Assembly (NCBI GenBank): GCA_020466095.1
Contig: CM035808.1
Location: 15,058,259-15,122,258 of the forward strand
Length of the DNA: 64,000 bases
Direction of reading: 5' to 3'
From: Chlorops oryzae
Taxonomy: Eukaryota; Arthropoda; Insecta; Diptera; Chloropidae
Both the position numbers and the translations under genes were made by a program. The notes beneath the pieces are model-generated. The model saw nothing but the letters and a program-made list of their open reading frames with translations. It made no database searches and was not told the DNA's origin. Below, piece after piece: positions 21,562 through 32,644 of the stretch; position 1 is the stretch's first letter, and every line of letters starts with the position of its first letter.

Positions 21562-21726
21562 TCATGGTCCGGTGCAAGGACAGCAGCAGCCTCCACAAAA
21601 CACAATGCACTGCACGCAGGATCCACATCCTCCGCAACGCGAAGGATTTCTAGAGCAACATGATCCGCCGCCGCAGCATGGATTTCGGCTACAGCACCAA
21701 GGACCGCAAGCAAATCCCTGACACAT
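21562..21726 (-). CDS. Small Met-Cys Mst-like protein, 54 aa
   Basis: Start ATG at 21726-21724, stop TGA at 21564-21562. It opens MCQGFACGPWCCSRNPCCGG and repeats the CCSRNP word once more (CCSRNPSRC), suggesting an internal duplication. It then has CGGCGSCVQC and a CCCPC cluster before TGP. About a third of residues are Cys. The minus-strand AATAAA at 21489-21494 is about 70 bases past the stop. It is missed by a 60-codon cut-off. Less CGP-like than the 7.4-kb gene, so membership of the family rests on Met-Cys start, size, composition and neighbourhood. Confidence 0.75.
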   Translation of the reverse strand: MCQGFACGPWCCSRNPCCGGGSCCSRNPSRCGGCGSCVQCIVFCGGCCCPCTGP

Positions 21727-22023
21727 GATTCTCCCCTCCTCCCGGTTGCGAAAGATTAACCGAAATGCAGCTTAAAAATTGCTTTGATTAAATATTTATT
21801 TTTTATGCTTTTTTATTTTTTAAATTTTTCAACAACAAATTCGCCTTCCCAAAATGCTTTAGTCATTAACTTTTGTTTCAATTCCCCCAGAAGAACTGAT
21901 TGCTTAAAGACAAAAGTGGCAATAAAAGTTCATTTGAAACGACTTGGGATAATCATACAAAACCTCAATTTCCAAAAAAGCTTTACTACGTTAAGGGATT
22001 TTCAATGGTCAATGGAGTACATC

Positions 22024-22378
22024 ATATCGTTACCTTAATGTAGAAAGGCCCTAACTAACAAATTTAGAATTTTACAGGAGAGAGAAAATATTGAATTAAA
22101 ACCAAATAAAAAAACCAAAAAATATTACAATTTTGGAGCACAGCAGTAAGCTCTATTCCAAAGTTCAACTCAGTGGGTCCAAAATTGTGAGATTAGCTAC
22201 CACAATAGAAGTCAGTTGGGGCTTCTTTTTTAAATGATTGTATATCCGTTATTTTTGATCTCAGAACTTTAATTTTTTTTATCATGGTCTATTTGGGGGC
22301 GGTATATCGAAATATGCAAAATAGTGAATTTTGGAAAAAAATGTTAGTTGGGGCCTTTCTACATTAAAGTAACGATAT
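22024..22378. mobile_element. MITE with ATATCGTTAC ends, 355 bp
   Basis: Left ATATCGTTACCTTAATGTAG and right (reverse-complemented) ATATCGTTACTTTAATGTAG, both continuing AAAGGCCC-AACTAAC. Interior AT-rich and non-coding. Target duplication unclear. Confidence 0.7.
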
Positions 22379-23897
22379 ATAGATGAGAAAGAGTAGATCC
22401 ATTGTGGCCAATTAGAGATCAATTGTCGCATATTCATCAATTCGCCTTCGAGTGTTCAACTACCTTACGATTAGACCTCTCACATGGCCAATTGTCAGTT
22501 GGTCTAATTTTTAAACTAAGTAAGTTTTTATAGATTTCAAAAAAATCGTTGAAAAAAAGACGGTGAAAGGTGAAAACCCCCAAAAAAGCGGTCACGTTCG
22601 TATCTCTACAGTGTGATTTATATCTTTTGATCGCAATCGATCTTGCTTAAGGATAGAAGTGTGATCTTTTGAAAGTTTTTTTATTGATTTTGATTCGTTT
22701 GTTTTTGTTTGCTTTGCTTTTTGAAATGGGTAATTTTCTTAACTTTAAAATTCCCAACAAGAATGCCATATAAGACAAGTAAGAGGCGCGCGTGGCGAAT
22801 TTTACCGCAATTAGTGGAAAGGCGGCCAACCATTTTCATCTGAGAGATACTGAACCGCTGAGTACCATCGACACTAAATATGACTTTTAAGCATCAAACG
22901 ACTGTAAATTATGTCTACGAAATATAGCAGCCCAATGAAAATTTTTTACGCTAAAAATAGCCCAAGTACCATAGTAAAAGAGCAGCGAGCGAACCAAAAA
23001 GTATTCGAACGTATTTCTCTCTCTCTCTCAATACTGTACATTAAAAGCGTCTGCCTATGCGAAGCTAAAAAAAAAAAGCTACAAAACTCATTCGCAATTC
23101 TCTGAGCAGCAGAAACGTACTCACAGATACTTACCCTACTGACATACAAGATACACAAACCTGCTTCAGCTTATGAACGTACTGAGTGCTCAAAACGTTC
23201 AGATACGAAAACCTCACATTTGCTATACATTCTCACATACATACGTTTTGTACTACGCTGTTTCTTCGCCTTAGGCACCGGCCTACACGCCAATGGAGTG
23301 TAAACGAAACGCTGTGTCGCACTGCTCGCATTTCCTACAGGGGCCCTATTTTGTATTGCGACGCGATAGGCAATTCGATGCGATAGTTTACTTCGAGTCG
23401 CAATTGGAACGAATTTAGTTTGATTCGTAAAAATTAACCGAAAGGCTCGGAAATTCAGAGCCAACATATCAATGCAAACATCCGTTCTAATAGAGACCAA
23501 AAATCTTTAATAATTAAACTGAAGAAATTTCCCCTGGGTTGCGGCTCTATCAAATGGCGATTAGAGCTCGCTTTTATTCACTATCAAGGCAGACTAAATA
23601 TACTTGCTTATGTTTTCCGACGGACATTGTGAATTTTTCCCTGCGGGTCTGAAAAAATTGTCCAACGCCAAGTACGGGAAAAATTCCAACATTTTGAGGC
23701 AAATTGTTTCAATCGACAATGATCCTGTCTGAATGATTTTCAATACAAATTTCTATTATTTAGAATACGGCCGAATATGCCCCCTACTACTAATTCTAGC
23801 TACGGAGCAGAAGAACCAACGGACGCAAGCAGCATGACCTCTAATAGCCCTAGAAAAATAATGCATTCGAGAAGCAAAATTTTTGGTCGACATCATC
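22379..23897. other. No gene recognised; one half-copy of a MITE
   Basis: Around 23341-23470 the sequence GGGGCCCTATTTTGTATTGC then GATGCGATAG and CGAGTCGCAATTGGAAC matches one end of the element at 32403-32644. A CTCTCTCT run lies at about 23020. A stretch near 23240-23340 is rich in CG but frames are short. Nothing else supported. Confidence 0.5.
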
Positions 23898-24068
23898 TTT
23901 ATTATAAATTTTTTTTGTCAGCCTTTGGCATATATTCCAAAGTTTCAGGTGTTCAAATGTTCATCGAACCGTTCTATTTCAGATGAATTGGATGCGCTGC
24001 AAGACGAATTGGACTCCTATTCTCCGAGCACATCCACAATTGGCAAGAGTTGTTCACCTTCACTTGGT

Positions 24069-24260
24069 CTAACAACCACCGCAGTTCCCACAATGGGCGT
24101 AGTAAGATGGTCCACAGTGAGAACAGCAAACACCGCGTGGAAGACAGGCTCCGCATGGTGTGTAGCAGGGTCCGCCACAAGGATTACACCCGCATGAGGG
24201 GGCGCAAGGACTGCAACAACCACCACATGGAATATATGGACCGCAAGGATTGCAACACAT
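24069..24260 (-). CDS. Mst(3)CGP-type Cys-Gly-Pro protein, 63 aa
   Basis: Start ATG at 24260-24258, preceded by CTTTGAAA; an in-frame TTG two codons upstream is not a start in a fly. It opens MCCNPCGPYIPCGGCC, with further CSPC, CGCNPCGGPC and HCGPSYYAHCGNCGGC at the end. CGP and NPCG units are regular, so this is with 7.4 kb the best family match. The leader has a convincing 85-base intron (24279-24363). The minus-strand AATAAA at 23898-23903 is about 170 bases past the stop. Expected role: flagellar structural protein of sperm, by family. Confidence 0.85.
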   Translation of the reverse strand: MCCNPCGPYIPCGGCCSPCAPSCGCNPCGGPCYTPCGACLPRGVCCSHCGPSYYAHCGNCGGC

Positions 24261-24278
24261 TTTCAAAGTTTCAAGATT

Positions 24279-24363
24279 CTGAAGAAAAAGAAGACCACCA
24301 CATTATCCGTCTGAAGTCAGGAGGAATTTTTTTTTGGAACAAAACCCCAAAAACTTTACTTAC
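24279..24363 (-). other. Likely 85-bp intron in the 5' leader of the 24.07-kb gene
   Basis: On the minus strand the donor reads TTTT|GTAAGTAAAG (first intron base at 24363) and the acceptor CTTCTTTTTCTTCAG|AATC (last intron base at 24279). Both sites are strong, the length is normal for a fly intron, and the coding start is 18 bases past the acceptor. Confidence 0.6.
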
Positions 24364-24943
24364 AAAATAGAATCCGCGAAATCGGAAGTGTATTCCTTTT
24401 TTGAATTTCTGTCAAAAGGACTGAAATTTAGATATAATACCAAAGGCTGGCAAACATGAAATATAAAAAAAAATTTGAAATGATAGTCGAATGAAATCCC
24501 AGAGAAGTTTGAGTCGCACATTAACTTCGCCACAGGGTACTTTGATTGAATTTTTTCTTTAAAATTTCAAAGCTCACGGGCGACTTTAATTGTTATATGA
24601 ATACGTCCTCAATAATTTACAGGTTACATTTTTACATACATATCTACATAAGGGTGATGACTTTAAGGTTTTTTTTTTTTTTCAAAAATAAGTTCCTGTA
24701 TAAAAATTAAAAATTCCATAAATTATTACTTTAAAGGTTATTTGATAAACAAAAAATGTCAGGCACTGTAAGCAGAGTCGCTCCTAGAAGGGTGAGATTT
24801 AAAGACCAACCCCAGTTATTTTACTCCCAACAATTTTCCCGAAAAAACCTGCCCCCAATCTCCCCTCCTTAAGGGGGCTCCCATACAAAATTAATATTTT
24901 TATAAGTTTTCCCCCCACCGTCCTAACTAGCCTCAGAGTGCCC

Positions 24944-26472
24944 CTACACAGAAAATAAAATTTAGTAAAAACACTACGAAATATTTTCGTAGTTGGGTTT
25001 ACGAAAGGTTTTCGTTTAATGTACGAAATTTTCGTTTATAATACGAAATTTTCTTGATCAAAAATTCCATAAAAATCTGTTTCTACGAATCATTCGTAAA
25101 TTAAACGAAATCACTTTCGTAAGGTAAATTGGGGCAATTTTTTCGTTCATTGTACGAAATATTTAGTATATATTACGAAACAAGTTCGTAATTAGTGAAG
25201 CGAGCTTTGCTTACCAATCCCTTCGTACATTGTACGAATGCATTCGTACTATATACAAATGCTTTAGAAAAGTACGAAAGCTATTTGTACAATGCACGAA
25301 ACCATTTCGTACATAGTACGAATACAGCCAAGTCAATTTTTGAATTTGTTTAATTTACGAAAGTTTTCGTGAAATATACGAAATCTTTCGTAGTTTGATA
25401 TTTCATCATCTTGAGTCTTATAAAAAAAGTCAGTTCAAAGTGATCGGTTGACAGCAACGTTCGTATGATAACAAAAGTGAAAAATATTAATAAAATATAA
25501 AGTGCCAGTCTTAAATAAAATTTAAACCGATTTTACTCCGTTAAGGAATCGCAGGAGAGCTTCATGGCAGTTTGCGCAACTGAAGCGGAGTATCGACAAA
25601 GGTACGACGCTAAGGTTAAGGCCGAATCTTCTGTTGCTCCCTTCATGTCCTTAATTGGAACGCTACAGGAACCGCAGTCATTTATGGTGGATTTATATCA
25701 CTATAAATTTTTCAATTTCGCCAAAGCGATGGATGTATGCTTTAAAGCATATAACATCTTCAATATAGTTTATGCTGAGCCATGCGATGCAATGTGGGAG
25801 TTTATCAACAGGTCATGTTATAATGTACCTGTCATTGGTAAACCCAAACCAGGCATGGATGTTTTGCTGAATGAAATTCAAAGTAAGCCTATATCTTTTA
25901 ACTTTAACGTTAATTTATGTAGATGTTTTATCAAAGGTTTTCTTTTATTTTAAAGTGGCCAAAGAATCAAGCAGCAATTGTTGATGGATTTCTAAAAGGA
26001 TGAGGGCACGCCGACTCAAAATTTTATTTTTAACCTAAGCTAGATATACAAACAAGAATTCCAACTTTTAATTTTTTCATTACTTACCTATAATTAATAA
26101 AAATAAAAATTAAAATTTGAACTCAATCAGTCTCTTTTTACAGTGTACAAGGAATAGAAGCATTCGTGTATTTTACGATAGATTCGTAAATATAACGAAA
26201 TTACTCTTGGAACTAATACGAATGTGTTCGTACTTTGTACGAAAAATTTCGTAAACAGAAAAAAAAATTTTTTTAATGTACGAAACTCCTTAGTATATAC
26301 TACGAATGCGTTCGTACAATATACAAATATTCGCATGTCTCATATTTTCGTACTATGTACGAAAACTGTTTCGTTCAATTTACGAACCATTTCGTGGCTC
26401 AAAAGTACAAAAAATTTCGTACAATGTACGCAAGTTTTCGTCATATTTACGTAGTTTTTATTTTGAGTGTAG
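24944..26472. mobile_element. 1.5-kb element of palindromic TTTCGTA/TACGAAA words carrying a gene
   Basis: Left terminus CTACACAGAAAATAAAA and right terminus (reverse-complemented) CTACACTCAAAATAAAAAC are inverted. About 440 bases inside the left end and 310 inside the right end are filled with TTCGTACA, TGTACGAA, TTTCGTA and TACGAAA, often as TTCGTACATTGTACGAA palindromes. Between these arms lies a normal-looking gene region (25400-26110) free of the words. The arms explain the apparent frames at 26127-26552. Superfamily unknown. Confidence 0.65.
25564..25984 (+). CDS. Two-exon gene of unknown function inside the TTTCGTA element, 115 aa
   Basis: I do not recognise this protein. Exon 1 is 25564-25882 and exon 2 is 25956-25984, joined over a 73-base intron with donor AAA|GTAAGCC and acceptor TTTTATTTTAAAG. 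Unspliced, the frame would run to 25953 (129 codons). The protein is soluble-looking, with a Glu/Arg-rich start (EAEYRQRYDAKVKAES), an aromatic centre (DLYHYKFFNFAKAMDVCFKAYN) and a Pro/Gly stretch (GKPKPGMD). An AATAAA at 26096-26101 follows. A TTATAAAA lies at about 25420. The 5' leader and intron suggest a real gene, possibly encoded by or captured in the element. Function unassigned. Confidence 0.6.
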
Positions 26473-26914
26473 AGGAATCAAATGTATGGCCGACCGCCAT
26501 TATTATTTTATCCCCAACAATTTTTCACAACATACCTAGGCCATTTCTTTAATCCTAATAATGTGTTGTGAGTCAATACTCGACTCACGAGCATTCAGCA
26601 TAATTCCATATGGTCACCATAAAACCAAACAGCTTATCCAAGACCGTCTGCAACAACAATAAATGCATGAAGATCAATTCTGGCCAACGACAAAACAACA
26701 ACAAAAACGATAACTGACTTCGTAAGCGATTTTCCGAAGTCAAAGTCGGCTAGTCTCGATTGGGAAATCGATAATGCAGCATCGACACTTTCTTTCAATA
26801 AAATCGGAAGATCAAGACTTGGAAAGTAGCTTTTGGTATCGAACAGTTTGAGAGGTCTCAACTCGAAGCGCACGTACTCAACAGTGGCAACGGCGATTAG
26901 AGCGAGGATCTTAG

Positions 26915-27224
26915 GCCCGATATTACAGTGCATACTTAAGTTAAGGAAGCTTGAAGACTTAAGAACACCTTACATGTCAAGCGGTTTAACAGTCAATATT
27001 TATCCAAAACTCACGAAAATTGTTTTCGGCAGGCAACTTTTGAAAAAGCCTATATATTTTGTTTATACTTTTTTAAAATTCGTAAAATTAGTGAAATTCC
27101 TTCATTAAATTAATTTGAAAACTTATTTAATAAGCACTTAAAATTTGTACTGTTAAAATGCTTAACAGACTTAAGCTTTACTTAAGTGCTAAGGAGACCT
27201 TAAGTATGCACTGTAATATCGGGA
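26915..27224. mobile_element. MITE with CCCGATATTACAGTGCAT ends, 310 bp
   Basis: Left GCCCGATATTACAGTGCATA and right (reverse-complemented) TCCCGATATTACAGTGCATA, continuing CTTAAG. CTTAG flanks both sides (26910-26914 and 27225-27229), a possible 5-base target duplication. Interior rich in CTTAAG words. Confidence 0.65.
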
Positions 27225-27589
27225 CTTAGTGCTTCAAAATGTAGAGATTTAGGGAAGTTGTTGGAGTGTTGTTAGGAGTTATTTGTATTAAGCAGAAGCC
27301 GCTATTCAGCTCTGGCTGCTGAACTTCTCAAGTTGATAAAGCTGAATAACGGGTTCTGCGTGCTTGGTGCGTGGGTCGCGCTGGGTTCTCCATCTCTATT
27401 TAATCGCTAGTTTTGGAGATCCCATCTTGTTTAAGATGTCATTTTATAGAAAAAAAAAGCTCAGCTTTCGTTTAGAATTATTTAAAAAAATATCAAAAAT
27501 GTCGCATATAGAAATCCTTTATCAAATTTTTTTAATTTGCCAATTTGCGAGACGTACAATTTTTTGAATACAAAAAGGACCGAAAGTTT

Positions 27590-28024
27590 AACACCCTGTA
27601 TCTAGGCACCCGGTCAACATTTCCCCTCCTCCTTTTGCACAATTCATGTACTTTCATAGAGCAACATTTCCACCAAGTTTCATCAAAATCAAAGTTATGA
27701 AGTTTTTTGAGCGGGTACACTTGACGTGAAAAGCCCCGGGTCTGTCACAAAAATCTCAAAAGTGCCCCAAAATCGAATTTTTTCGAAATATTTCGATAAA
27801 ACTTAGGATTAGAGCTTATATCTAAGCCTCCGATTAGATTTAAAAAAAAATGGAAAAGTGGGCGTCGCAAACGGGCAGTTTTCATATAGAAATTTAACAA
27901 AAGCCGGTATATGGGGCCCCTCATGGCCTTAAACACTTCTTGATATTAAAAATTCTTTGAACATATGTGTGTGTGTCGGGTATTCTATTGTCAGGCTCCC
28001 CTGACTATAACACCCTTACTTGTT
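27590..28024 (-). repeat. GGGTGTTAT-family dispersed repeat, minus orientation
   Basis: Ends on the plus strand with TGTCGGGTATTCTATTGTCA and CTGACTATAACACCCTTACT, the reverse of the 3421 and 28857 starts. Its inner part is the inverted counterpart of the piece beginning at 28025, sharing the CCGATTAGA/TAATCGGAGG and ATTTTGGGGCA words. Confidence 0.6.
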
Positions 28025-28495
28025 CTTTTTAAATTGTAATCGGAGGCTTAAATATATATATGCTCAAGTTCTAAATTTAATTCAAATATTTCGAAAAACT
28101 CCGATTTTGGGGCATTTTCGAAAAACGCCCTTCTTCCACGCCCACTTTTCCAATTTTTGGAGATAACATTAGATGCCTTTGAACAATTTCAAATATCAAA
28201 TTTCATAAAAATTCCTTAAAAAACTCCGGTTTAACAGCAGTTTTTGTGATTTTCATAACAGACCCTAGTACTGGAATAACCCCTAAAAATGGTCCGATCG
28301 GGTCCATTCCCAAACTTGATCTTACTTATGTCCCCGAGAGCACGCATACCAAATTTCGATTAAGATAACTCAACTCCTTCGATAAGAAAACTTTATACAG
28401 ACAGACGGAAAAACAGACGGACTGACGGATTGACACACGGACGGATCTCCTGGTGGCGCTGATCATTTCTATATATTGGTCTATCTCAACTGCCC
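28025..28495 (+). repeat. GGGTGTTAT-family repeat, internal-to-3' part, interrupted
   Basis: Contains CACGCCCACTTTTCCAATTT, ACAGACCCTAGTACTGGA and the GACAGACGG block leading to CTATCTCAACTG, where it stops at about 28495. The family's usual TGGTTCTGGATGTTACACAC continuation is replaced by unrelated sequence (28496-28856) whose words GCATTAC, AAGTAAT and GACATCGCCGTG recur, inverted, at about 55040-55110. A nested insertion is likely. Confidence 0.55.
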
Positions 28496-28856
28496 AGCAG
28501 TTATTTGTAACCGATGGTAATGCGAAAAGTAATTCAAAAGGCGTACTGTTTATGCATTACAGAATCGATTATTTTTAACACGGCGATGTCCCAGCGGATA
28601 TAATGCATGACTATTTGCATTCCCCGATATACAAAAAGTAATCGAAAGGGCTTGATTTTGTAATGTATTACTATTTGCATTCACAAGTAATGAAAAATAG
28701 ATTGAATTTACGGGTTTAAACTTCTGCCTAATATTATACTATATGTGAAGATTTGGTTTCGCACTGCAAATATTCGGCTACAAATTACCTTTTCGATTAC
28801 CTCTCCATGCAACATTTGTTCAATTTACTTTGCATTCCTATTTCATCGATGAAACA

Positions 28857-29590
28857 AGTAAGGGTGTTATAGTCAGGCGAGCCTGACAATAAAATACCCG
28901 ACACAGACATACGTGTTCAAATAATTTTTAATATCAAGAGGTGCTTAAGGCCATAAGGGGCCCCATATACCGACTTTTGTTGAAGTGGAATATCTCAAAA
29001 AAATCCGATTTTGGGGCAGTTTTGAGATTTTTGTGACAGACCCTAGTACTGGCGGTACCCTTTATAATGGACCGATCAAGGAAATTTTTTCTAAGGATTT
29101 TTATGGCTACAAAGGAAGCATAACTGCCAAATTTCGTTCAAGTCCCATTTGAATTTTGGGTGTAGAAGGCAATTTTCGAAAAACGCCCTTCGGCCACGCC
29201 CACTTTTCCAATTTTTGGAAATAATATTACTGGCCTTTAAATATGATCAAATATCAAATTTCATCAAAATATCTTGAAAAATTTCGAATTTAGAGCAGTT
29301 TTTGTGATTTTCGCAACAGACCCTAGTACTGGAGGTACCCCAATCGGGTCCATACTCGAAATTGTTCTTACTCATGTGCTTGTGACTACGCATATCAAAT
29401 TTCATCAAGATAGCTCAACTCCTTCGATAAGAAAACTGTATACAAACAGACGGACATGGCTAAATCGAATCTCCTGGCGACGCTGATCATTTCTATATAT
29501 ATTTTGTATAGTCTATCTCAACTGGTTCTGGATGTTACACACAACCACACAATCGCTATATACCCTCGACACAGAGTGTGTCGGGTATAA
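28857..29590 (+). repeat. GGGTGTTAT-family dispersed repeat, full-looking copy
   Basis: Starts AAGGGTGTTATAGTCAGGCG and ends AGAGTGTGTCGGGTATAAAA. Internal order of words equals the 3421-4240 copy. Non-coding; the small frame at 29274 is not a gene. Confidence 0.7.
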
Positions 29591-29727
29591 AAATCGGGTA
29601 ATATTGGGCCGACCTGGCCCAATGGATATAGAAAAAATACTTCCGATTCGAAGCTCTTGGCAGTCGCCGGAACAAAAATTATTGGCTGGCTATGTATATA
29701 CGAAAAAATAATACAAAAATTAACTTT

Positions 29728-29960
29728 TAAACGAGCCATGATCCCGGGTTCCGAGGTTCGATTCCCGGCACAGGCGATACGGAGTGTAATGTGCCTAGCA
29801 CTGGTTTTTCAAACAAACAAAAAATTGCATGTTAGGGGCACGCTACATAAATGGACATACACTCAGACAAACATAAGAAAAACCCCTTGTGGTATCACAA
29901 TGGGCCGGTAAACGGCCTAAGTGGCATCCACTCCAACATACATACATCTATACATTTGTT
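29728..29960 (+). repeat. tRNA-like SINE candidate
   Basis: The B-box word GGTTCGATTCCC lies at about 29755-29766 in a tRNA-like context. A non-tRNA body follows, with GGGCCGGTAAACGGCCTAAG and CATACATACATC at the end. No intact tRNA fold with a credible anticodon could be made, so it is a SINE or a tRNA relic. Confidence 0.45.
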
Positions 29961-30732
29961 ATGTTTTAATTTTTGTTTTTAAAAACCGAATTTTGGGTTA
30001 TTTCTCCTAACAGACCAAAAACTTTCCATAGTATTAAAAAAATTAATTTTCGACTTAAGTGCCCAAAACCTTAAGTTCTAATGAATTTTTTGAGACTATA
30101 ATCATCTAAATCGATTTGTGGCTTCTATTCATAGTCAAAACGAATATCACTGTTTTCACAATCAATTTTTGAGTCCTTGCTCTGTCTTTCTCGCTCTGTA
30201 GGTATGCATGCAAACACTTAGGAAACGAAGCAATTGGAAGGTTAAAGAGGTATTATGTATTGGACTTCCGATTGGAGAGTTAAAGTACTATTGCTACTTT
30301 CAAGCAAGAGGAGCCAGGCCGGCTATGGATAAAGGTCTCTTTATAATAACATACCCCTTTGTAAGGGAGTGGTGAAGGTTTTTTTAGGGGTCCCTATATT
30401 GTGTCGAAGGAGCCACTTTGACTGAAAAGCCTCTGGGTTTCAGATTTCTCTCGAAGTTTGGATTTTCGGTGGACAAAGCGGGAGTATTTCTCCTAAACTG
30501 AAATCGTACAGCTGGCAATAGCTTGTGTGGGAATGTGGGTTTGCTTGCTGCAAATGAATGCTTGGAAGCTCATGCTCTGCTTGTGTGTATGGATCCTCGA
30601 AAAGAATTTATTACTTAATACGCTTATGACATTTCGAAAGAAAACCAATTTTTTTCCCTCAAAATTGCACTTGGAAGAGAGCTATCAGCTCCCATACCAA
30701 GTCCCCGCACGTCCCTAGCCAACAACCAAATA
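29961..30732. other. No gene recognised
   Basis: AT-rich intergenic sequence. The 63-codon frame at 30527 has no recognisable motif. Confidence 0.45.
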
Positions 30733-30868
30733 AGTCCCCGTTTAAACAGGGAGACAAAACGCGAGACACTGGAAGGAAACACATGAGAAAGACGGAGATG
30801 GAATGTCTTTCGTCTCTATCACTCTCATGTGTTTCCTTCCAGTGTCTCTCTTAATCTAAACACGGACT
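30733..30868. mobile_element. Short hairpin MITE with AGTCCCCGTTTAAAC end, 136 bp
   Basis: Left AGTCCCCGTTTAAACAGGG and right (reverse-complemented) AGTCCGTGTTTAGATTAAG differ in places. The inner arms GAGACACTGGAAGGAAACAC match exactly and extend through ATGAGA. It lies about 330 bases upstream of the gene at 31198. Confidence 0.65.
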
Positions 30869-31197
30869 ATCTTTCTATCGAAATTGCTTACTCTAGGTAG
30901 AGCCAATAGAGCCATTTGTCAAAATTCCCGAGAACATATCGTTCAGTGAAAAGGTGAAAATAAGAACTTTAAAATTCGCTGTAAGTCAAGTAGGCTGTAA
31001 ACTAGAAAAGATTTCAAGTTTTTAGTTGACATGCTAAATCAAAAACCGACAAAAGTAAATCCATTTAATGTGATACAAAATTCCAACCTTTGGAACTGTT
31101 TAAAAAACTTTAAATATTTGGAAGGACAAAAGTTTCCTGGGACGTTCCATAAAGAAAAGGCATCTTTTTAACACAACTTTTATTTATATTATACAAA

Positions 31198-31368
31198 ATG
31201 TGTTATCGATTCTGTGGATCCCCTCTTCCTTGTACGCCGTACTGTGGACCCTGCGGATTCTTTACTCCTCCATGCGCCGGAAGAGATTGTGCTAATTGCC
31301 AGGCATATGGTCCGTTCTGTGGGCCAGCCGGGACTTTGTGTGGTTGCGGTGGCTGTTGCGGCTGGTGA
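31198..31368 (+). CDS. Met-Cys Cys/Gly/Pro-rich protein, 56 aa (copy A of a duplicated pair)
   Basis: It opens MCYRFCGSPLPCTPYCGPCG, continues FFTPPCAGRDCANCQAYGPF, then CGPAGTLCGCGGCCGW and a TGA. It is a close paralogue of the gene at 39884, with about 85% of residues shared and an indel near the C terminus. The 115 bases before the ATG share blocks with the other copy in the same order (AACCTTTGGAACTG, AAAAGTTTCC, GTTCCAT, CTTTTT), which points to a duplicated promoter. The AATAAA at 31518-31523 is about 150 bases past the stop. Too short for standard ORF lists. Sperm-tail role inferred from the Mst-like composition. Confidence 0.82.
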   Translation: MCYRFCGSPLPCTPYCGPCGFFTPPCAGRDCANCQAYGPFCGPAGTLCGCGGCCGW

Positions 31369-31523
31369 TTCATGCTAATGCGGACTCAAGGGGCAGAGTT
31401 TTGCTAGCGAAAATGTGGTCAATTTCATCCGGAAAATTTAAAACGGTTCCAGAGGTTGCGTTGGAATCATTCATTGGATTTCGTGGCTTAAATCTTTTTT
31501 GATATTTTTATTTTTGGAATAAA

Positions 31524-32402
31524 GTTCATTTAAAACGAAACTTTGTGTGATTGCTTAGAGGATGAAACTTGGTATCTACAAATGGAGAGCGTAAGCTCAT
31601 AGTGCTAGCTTTGCCATTTCAGGACGGCTCTAACCGTTAGCTGAAATAACACATTTTTCGTTAGAATCAGACTATCGGGTTTGCATGGGTTACAGAAACA
31701 GATTTATTGAGGCCTTCTACACTAGGCATTTAAAAGCAAAGCCTTTTTTTTAGAAGCCTCCAAAGAATATTTCTGGAGAAGCTTCCAAAGAAGCAGCTTT
31801 CATAAGAAGCAGTCCTCAATGAAGTCCGCTATGAAGCAGGTTTCGATGGAGCTAATTTTCGGTTGCCAAGTGAGGCTTTAAATACTCAAATATTTAAAGA
31901 TACCTTAAACACTGGGGAAGATATTTAAATTTAAAAGACATACGTCAGATGTATGATCCGAAAAAAGTACGGTATGATTATTGATCAGTTCAGTTCAGAT
32001 CGCAAACATACAATTATATTCATTACCTCCAATTATATTTGTAATTGTATCAAATGATAAAAAAATAAATGAAGTTACATTTATAGTTGCGTCCTATTAA
32101 ATTTCTAATCGCCTGCAATGATATATGTATGTAATTGTACCGAATGATCATATAGAACTATAGGTCTAACTCTTCTCCTTCCTAAGCCCTCCAATGTGTT
32201 ACAGCTACCGCTGCACAGTGTAACGAGCCCGTACAATAACGGCGTGAGTGATAATAAATTCAATCAAGGATGGAATTTATAGCGATGCTAATTCATTGTG
32301 AATAGAGGACATCCTTCATTAATGATTGTGTCGATTTCCTGTGAATTTAAGCGAAACAAACGGTCGGTCGTCCAATTGAATGCAATGATGAGGCCAAATC
32401 CA
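31524..32402. other. No gene; fragment of a MITE end
   Basis: At 31709-31728 GAGGCCTTCTACACTAGGCA equals the end of the element at 38808-39126, but no matching right end follows, so this is a truncated copy. AGAAGC/GAAGCTTCC words repeat near 31755-31850. Otherwise featureless. Confidence 0.5.
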
Positions 32403-32644
32403 GGGGCCGTACTCTGTATTGCGATGCGATACGCAAATCGATGCGATAGCTTATTTCGAGTCGCAATTGGAACTGTTTTTTATAGTTTTTGATTCGTAAA
32501 ATTGAACTGAAAGTTTCGGAAATGCATTTCCAACATACCATATAAACTGGAAAAGGAAATAAGAGCAAACAATCGTTCCAATGGCGACTCGAAATAAGCT
32601 ATCGCATCGATTTGCGTATCGCATCGCAATACAGAGTAGGCCCC
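32403..32644. mobile_element. MITE with ~70-bp inverted ends, 242 bp
   Basis: GGGGCCGTACTCTGTATTGC at the left pairs with GGGGGCCTACTCTGTATTGC (reverse-complemented right end), and the pairing continues through GATGCGATACGCAAATCGAT and GCGATAGCTTATTTCGAGTC. A diverged one-ended copy is at 23341-23470. Non-coding. Confidence 0.8.
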
